Part shown: one piece after another, positions 32,305 through 40,973 of the stretch
Numbering within the stretch: position 1 is the stretch's first letter
Layout of the letters: every line of letters starts with the position of its first letter
Source of the DNA: Saccharofermentans sp.
Lineage (GTDB): Bacteria; Bacillota; Clostridia; Saccharofermentanales; Saccharofermentanaceae
Direction of reading: 5' to 3'
Assembly: GCA_016292215.1 (NCBI GenBank)
Contig: JAEFBB010000013.1
Span: 1-51,120, forward strand
DNA: 51,120 nucleotides
Notes under the pieces: model-generated
What the model was told of the DNA's origin: nothing
Seen by the model: the letters and a program-made list of their open reading frames with translations, nothing else
Databases searched by the model: none
Program-made: the position numbers and the translations under genes

Positions 32305-32525
32305 CCCTTTCTTTTTCAAACCAAATGCCCCGCCATGCAGGCCAACTGTTGGCACAAACGCCACCAAAGACAACTTATCAAGCGCTTTTACGACATTATC
32401 ATCAGCTTTTGTGTAAGCATTTTCGCGTACAAAGGGATATTTTTAGGGTATAGCACCGGGCGCTAAAACCACGCGGGCACAGGTATAGCACCGGGCGTAA
32501 ATGCGCGGAAATAAAGGAGATTACT

Positions 32526-33221
32526 ATGAAGAAGATTACGGCGGCGGTTATGGCAGGCGCGATGGTATTGGGCTTGACGGCGTGCGGAGCGAAGGAAACG
32601 GACCCGATGGATACGTTCGCTGAGAATACAATTGCTGAGACGATCATAGAGGCTACGACTACGGAAGCGACGACGGAGGAGAGCGTGGCGCCAACGTTTA
32701 CGCCGGAACAGCATGCGCAGCTGATATGCTGGGAAAAGGATAATAACAATGCTGATTTTGCGGGCGATTTTGATTTCGGAAGCAATGCGTCATTTGAGAT
32801 TTTAAATTTTGACGGCGTTGATTGGCCGGCGTATCCGAATTATCCGGCAGGCGAGGATATTGTGATCACTTTCAAGAGCGACAAGGATTTGAAGTGGGGC
32901 AAGATCTTAAAATTCGGTTCGGGCGTTGATCTGTCGATCGACATTTTCAGGGAAGATGCGGACATCATATACATCGCCAGCGACCATGCAAGCCACGAGG
33001 CGACCACTGATGAGTGGACATACACGACCAACATCAACGAGTTTGTCACTTGCAGCGACGGCGTTTACACGATTACGATTCCGGCTGAGTACGTCACGCC
33101 GGAGTACGACTTTTATATAAAGCTCGCTACGGTGCAGACGACCGGCTGGTACAGCAGTGAAGAAGAGGTTGATTTCGGCGATGGCATCGAGTTCTATGTG
33201 CGTTGCTTTCCTGCGCAGTAA
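32526..33221 (+). CDS. lipoprotein of unknown function
   Basis: A 231-residue lipoprotein. The signal ends in lipobox LTAC (C20). A Thr/Glu-rich linker follows (30-60), then a beta-sandwich-like domain with many Asp and aromatic residues (FAGDFDFGSNASFEILNF ... DGVYTITIPAEYVTPEYDFYIKLATVQTTGWY). The shape resembles carbohydrate-binding modules but no family was recognised. AAAGGAG precedes the ATG. It is enclosed by the 63-bp array upstream and the TGACACG array downstream. Codon use at its start is richer in G than the neighbours. Confidence 0.68.
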   Translation: MKKITAAVMAGAMVLGLTACGAKETDPMDTFAENTIAETIIEATTTEATTEESVAPTFTPEQHAQLICWEKDNNNADFAGDFDFGSNASFEILNFDGVDWPAYPNYPAGEDIVITFKSDKDLKWGKILKFGSGVDLSIDIFREDADIIYIASDHASHEATTDEWTYTTNINEFVTCSDGVYTITIPAEYVTPEYDFYIKLATVQTTGWYSSEEEVDFGDGIEFYVRCFPAQ

Positions 33222-33250
33222 CGAAAAAACTGATAAAAGCATTCTTATTC

Positions 33251-33280
33251 CGCCCCTCGCCAAGTGCGCGGGGCGTTTTT
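33251..33280 (+). terminator. intrinsic terminator
   Basis: CGCCCC (33251-33256) pairs with GGGGCG (33270-33275), extended inward by GC pairs, followed by TTTTT. Confidence 0.8.
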
Positions 33281-33309
33281 GTTGAAGTTGTTTGCTCGGA
33301 GTGCTTGCT

Positions 33310-33453
33310 GTGACGCGAAATGACACGTTTTGCCCCTTTTTCGTGTCAGTTTTCGTCACTATTGAGGATATTGCCGGGAAGTGACACGTTTAGGCTTTAT
33401 TTTGTGTCACTTTTCGTCACTGGGACTGTGTCACTTTTCGTCACTGGGACTAG
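33310..33453. repeat. TGACACG palindromic element (copy 1)
   Basis: TGACACG at 33321 and 33382 (61 bp apart) and CGTGTCA or TGTGTCA at 33342, 33403 and 33427 form nested hairpins. The outer arms GTGACG and CGTCAC extend the first. The element is about 85 percent like copies at 48516 and 50987. It overlaps the 3' end of the kinase gene, whose last codons and stop come from it. Confidence 0.82.
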
Positions 33454-34885
33454 GAATGGAGCTGCGATTAGGAGACAGCCTCGGCAGCATGATAACCAGC
33501 GTGAATGAGCCATCGTCTGACTCAGCCTTGAGCATGCCGTTGCAGTCTTCGATGGTGCGGCGGACGTTCATGAGGCCGAAGCCGTGGTGGTCTTTGTCTT
33601 TCTTGGAGGTGTAGCCGGAGGAGCTTAGGAGCTTGCCGATGTCGACCTTCTTGGATGCGGAGTTTGTGATCTTCAGGACGAAGAATTTGTCGGTGCGCTT
33701 GATCTCAAAGGATACATACGGATCTTCGCAGGCGGAGGCGGCTTCGATGGCGTTGTCCAGGGCATTTGCGAAGATGCTGCACTTGTCCATGGGCTTGATG
33801 TTGAGGCCGCCGTCGACGACGCCGTCAAGCGTGAAGCGGACGCCAAGCTCGTTCATGCGGTCGGCCTTCATGGAGATGATGATGTCGAGGATCTCGTCGC
33901 CGCTGACGTATTGAGGGGACAGGGCGCTGACTTTGCCGAGCATGTTTTGGATGTGCTCGCGGGCTTCGTCTACGTGGCCCTCTTCGAGCATCATGGAAGT
34001 CATGGCGAGGTGGTTTTTGACGTCGTGGCGGAAAGCTTTGGTCTCGGTCTGCTTGCGCTTATATTGCTCGATGTAGTCGAGCTCGGCGGCGAGATAGGCC
34101 TCCTGGGACTTGTTCTTTTCGCGCATGGAGCGTTCGGCGGACGCGATGACGACGATGACAGGCGCGGCAAGGCCAAGAGTGACGAGGCCGATGCCGAACA
34201 TGAAACTCATTACCTCATATCTTTCCGATAAGGTGTAATAATCGCCGGACATTGCGGCGGGAATGATCGGGAAGGTGGCAAATATGATGACCCATATGAT
34301 GAACAGGATCCTTGAGGGGATGCTGATCACGTAGTATTTCTTTTGTCTGTAGAAACCGAAATATCCTACGATGAAGAGTGCCAGGGTGATGAAGAAGCCC
34401 ATGCCGGAGATTGCCAGCCAGAGGCTGCCTGTTGCAAATTGATTGACAAAAACATCCATGAAAACGTCTTCGTTTCCGCCCGCGAAATATACCACGGCCA
34501 GCTGTGAGAATGTGCCGATGTATGATGTGACCAGGTACAGGCAGATGGTAGCTTCGATCGCCCTTAATATGCGCTTTTCTTTGAACGCGAAAAGATAGAA
34601 GAAAAACGCGTATGCGAACAATAGCAGATTCAGCAGTTGCTCTATGAGAATGAGCTGTTCGGTGAGGAACTCCTCGGAAACGAATAAAGCTATGAGAACG
34701 TTTGCGATTATGGTTATGACCAGGACGCCCAGTGATGACAGGACGAGCTTTTTGGTCAGCACTACATAACGGCCAAGGAAACATGCCGCGACGATTACAA
34801 CTATCAGCATGGAGAGGATGAACTGTAAGTTGGTTAAGATCGAAGTTATGAGGCTGTTAATGAACATTATGGTTTCTTCAGTCAT
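33431..34885 (-). CDS. GHKL sensor histidine kinase (AgrC-like)
   Basis: A 484-residue membrane kinase. Six or seven helices occupy residues 10-240. The cytoplasmic part has a coiled segment (KNKSQEAYLAAELDYIEQYKRKQTET), the H-box FRHDVKNHLAMTSMMLEEG, the N-box CSIFANALDNAIEA and the G-box DHHGFGLMNVRRTIEDCNG, so it is the class that phosphorylates LytTR regulators and commonly senses peptides. It ends PSPSDEK, and these last residues derive from the TGACACG repeat. Its start is 1 base from the stop of the response-regulator gene that precedes it in the operon. Confidence 0.92.
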   Translation of the reverse strand: MTEETIMFINSLITSILTNLQFILSMLIVVIVAACFLGRYVVLTKKLVLSSLGVLVITIIANVLIALFVSEEFLTEQLILIEQLLNLLLFAYAFFFYLFAFKEKRILRAIEATICLYLVTSYIGTFSQLAVVYFAGGNEDVFMDVFVNQFATGSLWLAISGMGFFITLALFIVGYFGFYRQKKYYVISIPSRILFIIWVIIFATFPIIPAAMSGDYYTLSERYEVMSFMFGIGLVTLGLAAPVIVVIASAERSMREKNKSQEAYLAAELDYIEQYKRKQTETKAFRHDVKNHLAMTSMMLEEGHVDEAREHIQNMLGKVSALSPQYVSGDEILDIIISMKADRMNELGVRFTLDGVVDGGLNIKPMDKCSIFANALDNAIEAASACEDPYVSFEIKRTDKFFVLKITNSASKKVDIGKLLSSSGYTSKKDKDHHGFGLMNVRRTIEDCNGMLKAESDDGSFTLVIMLPRLSPNRSSIPSPSDEK

Positions 34886-34886
34886 A

Positions 34887-35588
34887 TCAGAAAGCCGATC
34901 CTTCCACGTAAGCGTACAAAGCGTCTTTTAAAGGCTTGACGTTGCTCCTGCTGACGGGGAGCGCGACGTCGCCTTCCATTATGGCGTCATTCTTGGAGAG
35001 CTTTTTGACCTTCGAAAGCGAGATCAGGTAGCCTCTGTGGATCCTGAAAAAGCCGTCGTTCTTGAGCTCTTCTTCGAAGTCGCCCATGTTGTATCTGATG
35101 GTGTGTTCGCCCTTGACGGTCACGATCCTGACGTTCTGGTTCATGGACTCCATGTAGATGACGTCGCTCACATCGATCACGATCTCTTCGCCTTCTTCTT
35201 TGACGATGATCTGCCTCGTGCTGCCCTGCTTTTCCTGGACGTGCCTGATGACGTCCTTGAGCTTATCGATGTCGACGGGCTTGGTGAGGTATCTTAACGC
35301 GTTGACCTCATAGCCTTCGAGCGCGTATTCGATGTGTGAAGTGAGGAACACGATGAAGGCGTTCTCGGACTTGGCGCGGATCTTCCTGGCGAGGGTGATG
35401 CCGTCGACTGCGGGCATCTCGATGTCGAGGAAGACCAGGTCATAGGGGCACTTGCCGAAGGCGTCGCTCAGTATGTTGCCGTCCGAAAATGTGTCGATAT
35501 CGTAATCGACATTTATAAGGAGCTTATCAAGGATGGTCTTGAGCTGCACTCTGTAGATCTCTTCGTCGTCGCAGATGGCAATACGCAC
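34887..35588 (-). CDS. LytTR family response regulator
   Basis: A 233-residue regulator with a receiver domain (residues 1-120: CDDEE acidic pocket, phospho-Asp in LVFLDIEMPAVDG, T in FLTSHI, K in LTKPVD) and a LytTR domain (about 135-230: IYMESMNQNVRIVTVKGEHTIRYNM, FFRIHRGYLISLSKVKKL, LPVSRSNVKPLKDAL). It forms a two-component system with the GHKL kinase behind it. Four short direct repeats spaced 21-22 bp in the divergent gap (35655-35728) are candidate targets, pointing to control of the CPBP protease at 35807 or of itself. Confidence 0.93.
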   Translation of the reverse strand: MRIAICDDEEIYRVQLKTILDKLLINVDYDIDTFSDGNILSDAFGKCPYDLVFLDIEMPAVDGITLARKIRAKSENAFIVFLTSHIEYALEGYEVNALRYLTKPVDIDKLKDVIRHVQEKQGSTRQIIVKEEGEEIVIDVSDVIYMESMNQNVRIVTVKGEHTIRYNMGDFEEELKNDGFFRIHRGYLISLSKVKKLSKNDAIMEGDVALPVSRSNVKPLKDALYAYVEGSAF

Positions 35589-35654
35589 TTCTATGGCCCT
35601 CTCTATATAAATTATTTACGGTCACTATAATAAACGATTTTGGCCCATGAGCAA

Positions 35655-35728
35655 ACCTTATGTGCCCCCGGTCAAGCCTTATATACCCCCGCAGCAGACC
35701 ATTCACGACAGGGAAAATACCATTCACG
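35655..35728 (+). promoter_or_regulatory. four direct repeats at 21-22-bp spacing, candidate LytTR sites
   Basis: ACCTTATGTG (35655), GCCTTATATA (35676), ACCATTCACG (35698) and ACCATTCACG (35719) are spaced 21, 22 and 21 bp. The last pair is identical over ten bases with the 9+12 geometry of LytTR boxes, though the match to the family consensus is partial. They lie between the divergent response-regulator and CPBP genes. The rest of the gap 35589-35806 is A+T-rich near the regulator start. Confidence 0.55.
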
Positions 35729-35806
35729 CCAAGTTCCGGGACGGGCGGATTCCCGATGCTACAATCACGGCATCAACAAAAACAGTCAAAAGGATGGTGT
35801 CAAAAA

Positions 35807-36751
35807 ATGGCAAAGGAATTATCTAATCAGGCAAAGTGGAGACCCTGGAAGGGTATCGTTTTGTTCGTCATCGCTTTCGCATGGCTCATAGCAGGAAGCC
35901 TGACGGCGTTCTTCATCGGAACGGTCTCAACGCTCCTCGTACAGCTCGGCTTCCTCGCTATCGCGATCATCGCATGCCTTATCAACAAGACTCCGCTTAA
36001 GGAAGTTTTCCCGATAAAGAAGATCACCGTAAGAGATTTCTTCGGAACGGTCCTCATGTGGATGGGCTCGCTTCCTCTTGGAATCTGCAGCGCATTGGCA
36101 GTAGGAAAGCTTTTCCCGCAGACATTTGAGAACGTCGCAAACGGTGTCAGCGAGATCGCTACAGGCACTCTTGTTCTCGGCTTCATCATGACAGTTATCT
36201 GCCCTCCGATCTGCGAAGAGGCTATCATGAGAGGCGCTGTCTTAAGCAACTTCAGAGGCATCAAGAAGGACTGGATCATCGTGCTCATCGTAGGCGTTAT
36301 GTTCGGTATCCTTCACACAGATCCGGTCAGATTCCTTAACACGGCACTCCTCGGCGGATGCATGGCTTACCTCATGGTAAAGCGCAACAACTTCATCCTC
36401 CCGATGATGTTCCACTTCATCAACAACTTCACGACCATCGGAATCAGCACGCTCTCAACGATGTTCTCTTCACAGGCATCACAGGCAGCACAGCAGGCAG
36501 AATCATCAGCGATCACATCCGAAGCAGTCACAGCATCACTTGACGCAATGCCTTTGTTAATGATCGCATCTTTCCTCTGCCCTATGATCCTCACGATCGG
36601 CGCCCACCTCATCAAGCGCCAGAAGGAGATATCTGAAGGCACAGATCCCAAGGGCATGAAGCTCGGCGCTAAGATCGGCCTGTCCGCTATCCCTTGCGTA
36701 CTCCTTCTTGCAGGCGGCATCATTCTCACAGCTATGTCAATTAACGGATAA
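35807..36751 (+). CDS. CPBP family intramembrane metalloprotease
   Basis: A 314-residue membrane protein. The start at 35807 (MAKELSNQAKWRPWKG) is preferred because upstream in-frame codons translate the repeat-rich control region; AAGGATGG lies somewhat far before it. About eight helices. Motifs are CEEAIMRGAVLSNFRGIKKDW (E-E-x-x-x-R), GILHTDPVRF (His) and FHFINNF (His/Asn). It is a paralogue of the enzyme at 18211 but lacks its C-terminal soluble domain. Position opposite a GHKL/LytTR pair suggests peptide-signal-controlled immunity or peptide processing; inference. Confidence 0.86.
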   Translation: MAKELSNQAKWRPWKGIVLFVIAFAWLIAGSLTAFFIGTVSTLLVQLGFLAIAIIACLINKTPLKEVFPIKKITVRDFFGTVLMWMGSLPLGICSALAVGKLFPQTFENVANGVSEIATGTLVLGFIMTVICPPICEEAIMRGAVLSNFRGIKKDWIIVLIVGVMFGILHTDPVRFLNTALLGGCMAYLMVKRNNFILPMMFHFINNFTTIGISTLSTMFSSQASQAAQQAESSAITSEAVTASLDAMPLLMIASFLCPMILTIGAHLIKRQKEISEGTDPKGMKLGAKIGLSAIPCVLLLAGGIILTAMSING

Positions 36752-36779
36752 GATTTAAAACTCCCCATAATGACCCCTC

Positions 36780-36817
36780 GCCGGAAAGCCTTATATACAA
36801 GGTTTTCCGGCTTTTTT
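36780..36817 (+). terminator. intrinsic terminator
   Basis: GCCGGAAA (36780-36787) pairs with TTTCCGGC (36804-36811); inner CCTT/AAGG extends the stem; six T follow. Confidence 0.9.
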
Positions 36818-36905
36818 ATGCCGCAAATATACATTTTCGCTGCCTCAATTTAGCCCGATTATTACCACAATCTTGAAGTCGTTTTGATGCTGATACGAAG
36901 TTAAT

Positions 36906-36935
36906 TTGAAAAACCTCCGTACTAACCTGTATACA
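36906..36935 (+). promoter_or_regulatory. promoter of alanine racemase gene
   Basis: TTGAAA (36906-36911), 18-bp spacer, TATACA (36930-36935); AGAGAGG ribosome-binding site before 36952. Confidence 0.65.
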
Positions 36936-36951
36936 GAAAGAGAGGTCAGAT

Positions 36952-38100
36952 ATGTGCGACGAGATCTATAACGGACTTGTAAATTACGAGCAGAGCGACA
37001 ACAATTGTTGCTTCGATAAGAACGCGACTCTTGTCATCAAGCAGGAGGCCATCGTACACAATGTTAAATATATTAAGGAGACCACCGGCGCGAAAGTGAT
37101 CGCGGTGCTCAAAGAGAACGGCTACGGCTTGGGCGTTGCCAACCTTTATCACATCATCAAGGACCAGGATATCCACATGTTTGCGGTCACATCCACATGC
37201 GAGGCGATCGCTTTGAGGGAAGAAGGCTGCAAGACTGACATCCTCATGCTCACTCCCATCGCGGATTTCTGCGAGCTCCTCCTGATGGTATCCCACAATG
37301 TCGTCATCGCTTTGGGCGACGAGAAGCAGCTCGATGTATTAAGAGATATTCACGAGCTCACGGGCAAGCGTCCGAGAGTCCACGTGCAGATCGATTCGGG
37401 CCTCGGAAGATACGGTTTTAATGTCGAGAATCTTCCTGACTTAAAACACTATCAGGATTACATCTCTGTCGAGGGATGCTTCACTCATCTTGCAGGCAGC
37501 GTAAAGAGCGCGTGCGATTACAAAAGAAGCGTCGAAAAGCAGGTCAAAGTCTTTAAGCAGGCATTAGGCAAGATCAGAGCAAAGGGGATCGATACAGGCC
37601 TTTGCCACATCTCAAATTCCAAGGCGGCAGTAACCTTTGGCGCACTGGGTTTTGACGCGGTAAGAGTAGGCAGCGCGATCCTCGGAAAAGTATGCGTTAA
37701 GAGCGGCCTCGAAGAGGCAGTCTGGCTCGAGTCTAAAGTCTTCTCCGTGTACAACAGGCAGGAAGGCGAGCACATCGGATACAGGGGAGAGGCAGCACTT
37801 AAAAGAGACAGCAATCTCGCAGTCGTAAGAGTAGGCACCGGCTGCGGCATCGGACTGATCCAGAAGGGCACCGTGGATTATACACTGAGCGCCATGTTCA
37901 AGAACATGATCAGAAAGATCAATTCCGTTCCGTATTTCTGCGTGTGGATCAACGGCAAGAAGAGCCCTGTCATCGGCCGTATCGGCATTGCCCACATGAC
38001 CGTCGACGTCACTGAAAACAAGGTCAAGGAAGGCGACATCGTGAAGGTCCAGGTAAACCCTTTGTACGTTCATCCTTACATCAGGAGAATGGTCGTCTGA
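36952..38100 (+). CDS. alr: alanine racemase family PLP enzyme
   Basis: A 382-residue fold-type III PLP enzyme. The N-terminal barrel starts at LVIKQEAIVHNVKYIK; the PLP lysine is in VIAVLKENGYGLG, a variant of the usual VKANAYGHG. HVQIDSGLGRYGF is the conserved barrel motif, and HISNSKAA plus RVGSAILG match the PLP-phosphate region. The C-terminal beta domain holds EHIGYRGEAAL with the second catalytic tyrosine and GRIGIAHMTVDV in place of GRVSMDQ. It probably makes D-alanine for the cell wall, or racemises another amino acid since several motif residues deviate. The first 20 residues are an extra N-terminal tail. Single-gene unit. Confidence 0.85.
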   Translation: MCDEIYNGLVNYEQSDNNCCFDKNATLVIKQEAIVHNVKYIKETTGAKVIAVLKENGYGLGVANLYHIIKDQDIHMFAVTSTCEAIALREEGCKTDILMLTPIADFCELLLMVSHNVVIALGDEKQLDVLRDIHELTGKRPRVHVQIDSGLGRYGFNVENLPDLKHYQDYISVEGCFTHLAGSVKSACDYKRSVEKQVKVFKQALGKIRAKGIDTGLCHISNSKAAVTFGALGFDAVRVGSAILGKVCVKSGLEEAVWLESKVFSVYNRQEGEHIGYRGEAALKRDSNLAVVRVGTGCGIGLIQKGTVDYTLSAMFKNMIRKINSVPYFCVWINGKKSPVIGRIGIAHMTVDVTENKVKEGDIVKVQVNPLYVHPYIRRMVV

Positions 38101-38276
38101 GGTAGTTTTCGCGAAGTAAAAATACAACAAAAAACTCCGGTTCATATTCACGGGAACACAAAAGTATTAAATACACTCAAAACTATTTGTTTTAATATGC
38201 TTAGGGTGTGTTAGTATAAGTGTGTATGTGTTATTGGCCCTGACGAGATGCTCGTAGATATGAAATGGAGCTTCAT

Positions 38277-40904
38277 ATGTTGTACAGCGAAACAAACCTG
38301 GTTAAATCTTTCGGAAGATCTATTGTCAACAAATACATCGACCCCGCTTTAGACGTTGAGGAAACATCAGTAGACAGCCTGCTCGAAGATGTCATCCTTG
38401 TCGAGAAGATACCCGTCCTTAAAGGCATTTGCGCTCCGGGCAAAACCGTTTCCGTAAGCGACAAATTTTTCTGCAAGAGACTGGTGGCTTTCATCCAGGA
38501 ATTCAACAACGGCAACATCTCCCAGTATAAGATGGACAAGCACATTGACAAGCTCAAAGAGGAGAAGAAGTTAGACCCCGAGTATGAGCAGGTCCTCCTT
38601 CTTATCGAGCAGTGCAGCCAGGCATCCCAGGCCAAATATCTCGCAAGATTTTATCAGTCATATTGGAACGGCGACTACGATTGGGATTCATTCCGCGAGA
38701 TCGCTGACGCCAACCAGAGAATGTTCGCGTGCGACTACGCTGTCCTCCAGTCCGTCGCAAGTGAGACAGAATCTTCAGGCAAAGAATCTTCAGTAAGCCG
38801 CCTTGTATCTCTCGGCCTCATCGTTGACCGCAGATCTTCCGGCGAAGGCCTGTCTCTTTCCGAATTCGGCATCGAATTTGCCAAGGGCCTTGACGCCAAG
38901 AAGAAGACCACTCGAAAGTCTTCTGCCGGCGCGAAAAAGCCCAGCATCAACGAAGATCTTTTCTCCGGCAGACTCTTTGATTCAGAAAAGACCGGAGAGC
39001 CCAAGCCCGCCGCAACGGAAGCACCCGATCCCAACATGTTCAAGAACATGGACATCGACGACGCGTTCGCACTTCTTGCCGCAGCGCCCAGTCCGTTTAA
39101 GCCCTTAGATTCAGAGCCCGCCGAGACTACCCGCGCAAAGATCGCGCCCGATGCTCCGAAGGCTAAGCCTGAGCCCGAAGTCTCCAATGCAAAGCTCGTT
39201 ACCGAGGCCCCGAAAACAAGGCCCGGCACTGAAGCCAAGCCCAAGTCAAAGAGCACTCCCAAGCCGGCCTTCGATCCCAAGGATACATCCCAGATGGGCG
39301 TTAAGCAGTTAAGACCCATCATCAACACAGACAACGATTCGCCTTACGCATCTTCGCCGATGGCATCAGACGGCTCAAGCCCGTTCAAGCCCGCCAAGTC
39401 CAAGAAGATCGAGGCAGACGCTCCCAAGACAAGGAGCACAAGATCCAAGGCAGCAGCTGAGCCTGCCAATATTCCTGACGACAACAATCCTTTCAGAGCG
39501 GCAGCAAATTCTGAGAGCAAGACTCCGAAGTCTGCAGAAAACAGCCCGTTCAAGCCGATCGGCGCGCCCGGGCTTGTTGAGACTCCGAGCCCGTTCAAGC
39601 CCGCTGCTCCCAAGGCCGAGCCCGCTGCCAAGGCTGCCGAGCCGAGCCCGTTCAAGCCCGCTCCCGCAAAGAAGACATCTTCAAAGGCAGCTGCTGAGCC
39701 TGCCGAGATCATTGAAGATAACAATCCTTTCAGAGCGGCAGCAAATTCCGAGAGCAAAGTACCGAAGTCAGCTGAGCCCGCAAGTCCGTTTAAGCCCGCT
39801 GCAGTAAAGGCTGAGCCCGCTGCTAAGGCGGCTGAACCGAGCCCCTTCAAGCCCGCTCCCGCAAAGAAGACTCCGGCTGCGCCCGCCAAGGAATCTGCCG
39901 AGCCCAGTCCGTTCAAGCCGTTGGGCTCTGCGCCCGCTGCTAAGGCGGCTGAACCGAGCCCGTTTAAGCCCGCTGCAGTAAAGGCTGAGCCCGCAGCTAA
40001 GGCGGCTGAACCAAGCCCCTTCAAGCCCGCTCCCGCAAAAAAGACTCCGGCTGCGCCCGCCAAGGAATCTGCCGAGCCCAGTCCGTTCAAGCCGTTGGGC
40101 TCTGCGCCCGCTGCACCTAAGGCAGCCGAGCCGAGCCCGTTTAAGCCTGCTGCAGTAAAGGCTGAGCCCGCTGCTAAGGCGGCTGAACCGAGCCCCTTCA
40201 AGCCCGCTCCTGAGAAGAAGACTTCTGCTCCTACGCCCGCTGCTAAGGCTTCCGAGCCCAGTCCTTTCAAGCCTTTGGGCAGCACAGAAGCGCCTAAGGC
40301 AGCTGAACCCGCAAGTCCTTTCAAGCCTTTAGGCAGTGCAGAAGCGCCTAAGACTCAGGAGCCCGCAAGTCCGTTTAAGCCTTTCGGCGCAGCAGCGAAG
40401 ACTGATGCACCCGCAGCCGAGACTGCTAGCGCAGCTCCTTTCAAGCCGTTCTCAAATATCAGCCAGGATCCGCCGGTCCACATCGAAGCCGCGAATCCGA
40501 ATATGTTCAACATGGGCAGCGTGTCACATCCGAATTCCGATTCGCCCAAGGGCACTTCCAAGCTCGGTTCGTTCATGTCCATGGATGACGACGAAGTGCT
40601 TCACCAGGACAAGGAGACCGGCAAGCTCGGCTCTTACATGTCGCTGGACGAAGGCGAAGACACAGGCGAGAAGCTCCCTCAGAGATCCGAGAGCTCGACT
40701 AATTATTTCGCGATGAGCTCAGCAAGCTCTGCTCCGTCAAGGCTGTCATCTTCCAATGCGAGCCCGTTCAAGCCCATGAAGCCTGCCGATTCCGGAAGCG
40801 CTCCAAAGAGTGCTAACCCGAGTCCGTTCAAGCCGGCCGATGCCTCTAATCCCGAGGGCGGCGCGCCGGCTCATCCCAGCCCCTTCAAGCCGCTGGGTTC
40901 GTAA
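38277..40904 (+). CDS. protein with long disordered SPFKP-repeat region
   Basis: An 875-residue protein; the start at 38277 follows GGAG at a better distance than the ATG at 38265. Residues 1-205 form a helical folded domain of unknown type (MLYSETNLVKSFGRSIVNKYIDPALDVEE...). From about 260 on it is Ala/Pro/Lys/Glu-rich and disordered. I count 19 SPFKP motifs, one APFKP and two NPFRA, usually spaced 15-20 residues. One larger unit (SPFKP, AAVKAEPAAKAAEP, SPFKPAPAKKTPAAP) is repeated three times at DNA level. Two LGSxMSxDxxE segments occur near 760-800. No signal peptide or membrane segment, so cytoplasmic. A multivalent scaffold for a partner that binds SPFKP is the natural guess. Confidence 0.7.
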   Translation: MLYSETNLVKSFGRSIVNKYIDPALDVEETSVDSLLEDVILVEKIPVLKGICAPGKTVSVSDKFFCKRLVAFIQEFNNGNISQYKMDKHIDKLKEEKKLDPEYEQVLLLIEQCSQASQAKYLARFYQSYWNGDYDWDSFREIADANQRMFACDYAVLQSVASETESSGKESSVSRLVSLGLIVDRRSSGEGLSLSEFGIEFAKGLDAKKKTTRKSSAGAKKPSINEDLFSGRLFDSEKTGEPKPAATEAPDPNMFKNMDIDDAFALLAAAPSPFKPLDSEPAETTRAKIAPDAPKAKPEPEVSNAKLVTEAPKTRPGTEAKPKSKSTPKPAFDPKDTSQMGVKQLRPIINTDNDSPYASSPMASDGSSPFKPAKSKKIEADAPKTRSTRSKAAAEPANIPDDNNPFRAAANSESKTPKSAENSPFKPIGAPGLVETPSPFKPAAPKAEPAAKAAEPSPFKPAPAKKTSSKAAAEPAEIIEDNNPFRAAANSESKVPKSAEPASPFKPAAVKAEPAAKAAEPSPFKPAPAKKTPAAPAKESAEPSPFKPLGSAPAAKAAEPSPFKPAAVKAEPAAKAAEPSPFKPAPAKKTPAAPAKESAEPSPFKPLGSAPAAPKAAEPSPFKPAAVKAEPAAKAAEPSPFKPAPEKKTSAPTPAAKASEPSPFKPLGSTEAPKAAEPASPFKPLGSAEAPKTQEPASPFKPFGAAAKTDAPAAETASAAPFKPFSNISQDPPVHIEAANPNMFNMGSVSHPNSDSPKGTSKLGSFMSMDDDEVLHQDKETGKLGSYMSLDEGEDTGEKLPQRSESSTNYFAMSSASSAPSRLSSSNASPFKPMKPADSGSAPKSANPSPFKPADASNPEGGAPAHPSPFKPLGS

Positions 40905-40922
40905 AGAAAAACTAAGCAAAAC

Positions 40923-40949
40923 AAAAGGCGCAGTGGATGCGCCTTTTTT
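40923..40949 (+). terminator. intrinsic terminator
   Basis: AAAAGGCGC (40923-40931) and GCGCCTTTT (40939-40947), 7-base loop, T-run. Confidence 0.92.
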
Positions 40950-40973
40950 GTGTCTGTTATTGGGCGTTTTCCC

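Noticed and set aside
32222..32416. Small gene after the 63-bp array
   Set aside because: It begins inside the last palindromes, has no ribosome-binding site, and its product is a basic low-complexity sequence.
35660..35806. N-terminal extension of the third CPBP protease
   Set aside because: The stretch encodes the 21-bp direct repeats and lacks a signal-like or conserved sequence; the paralogue starts at the equivalent of 35807.
39344..40324. Long minus-strand frame opposite the SPFKP gene
   Set aside because: It mirrors the Ala/Pro codon repeats of the plus-strand gene, lacks a start site, and would encode only Gly/Leu/Ala repeats.
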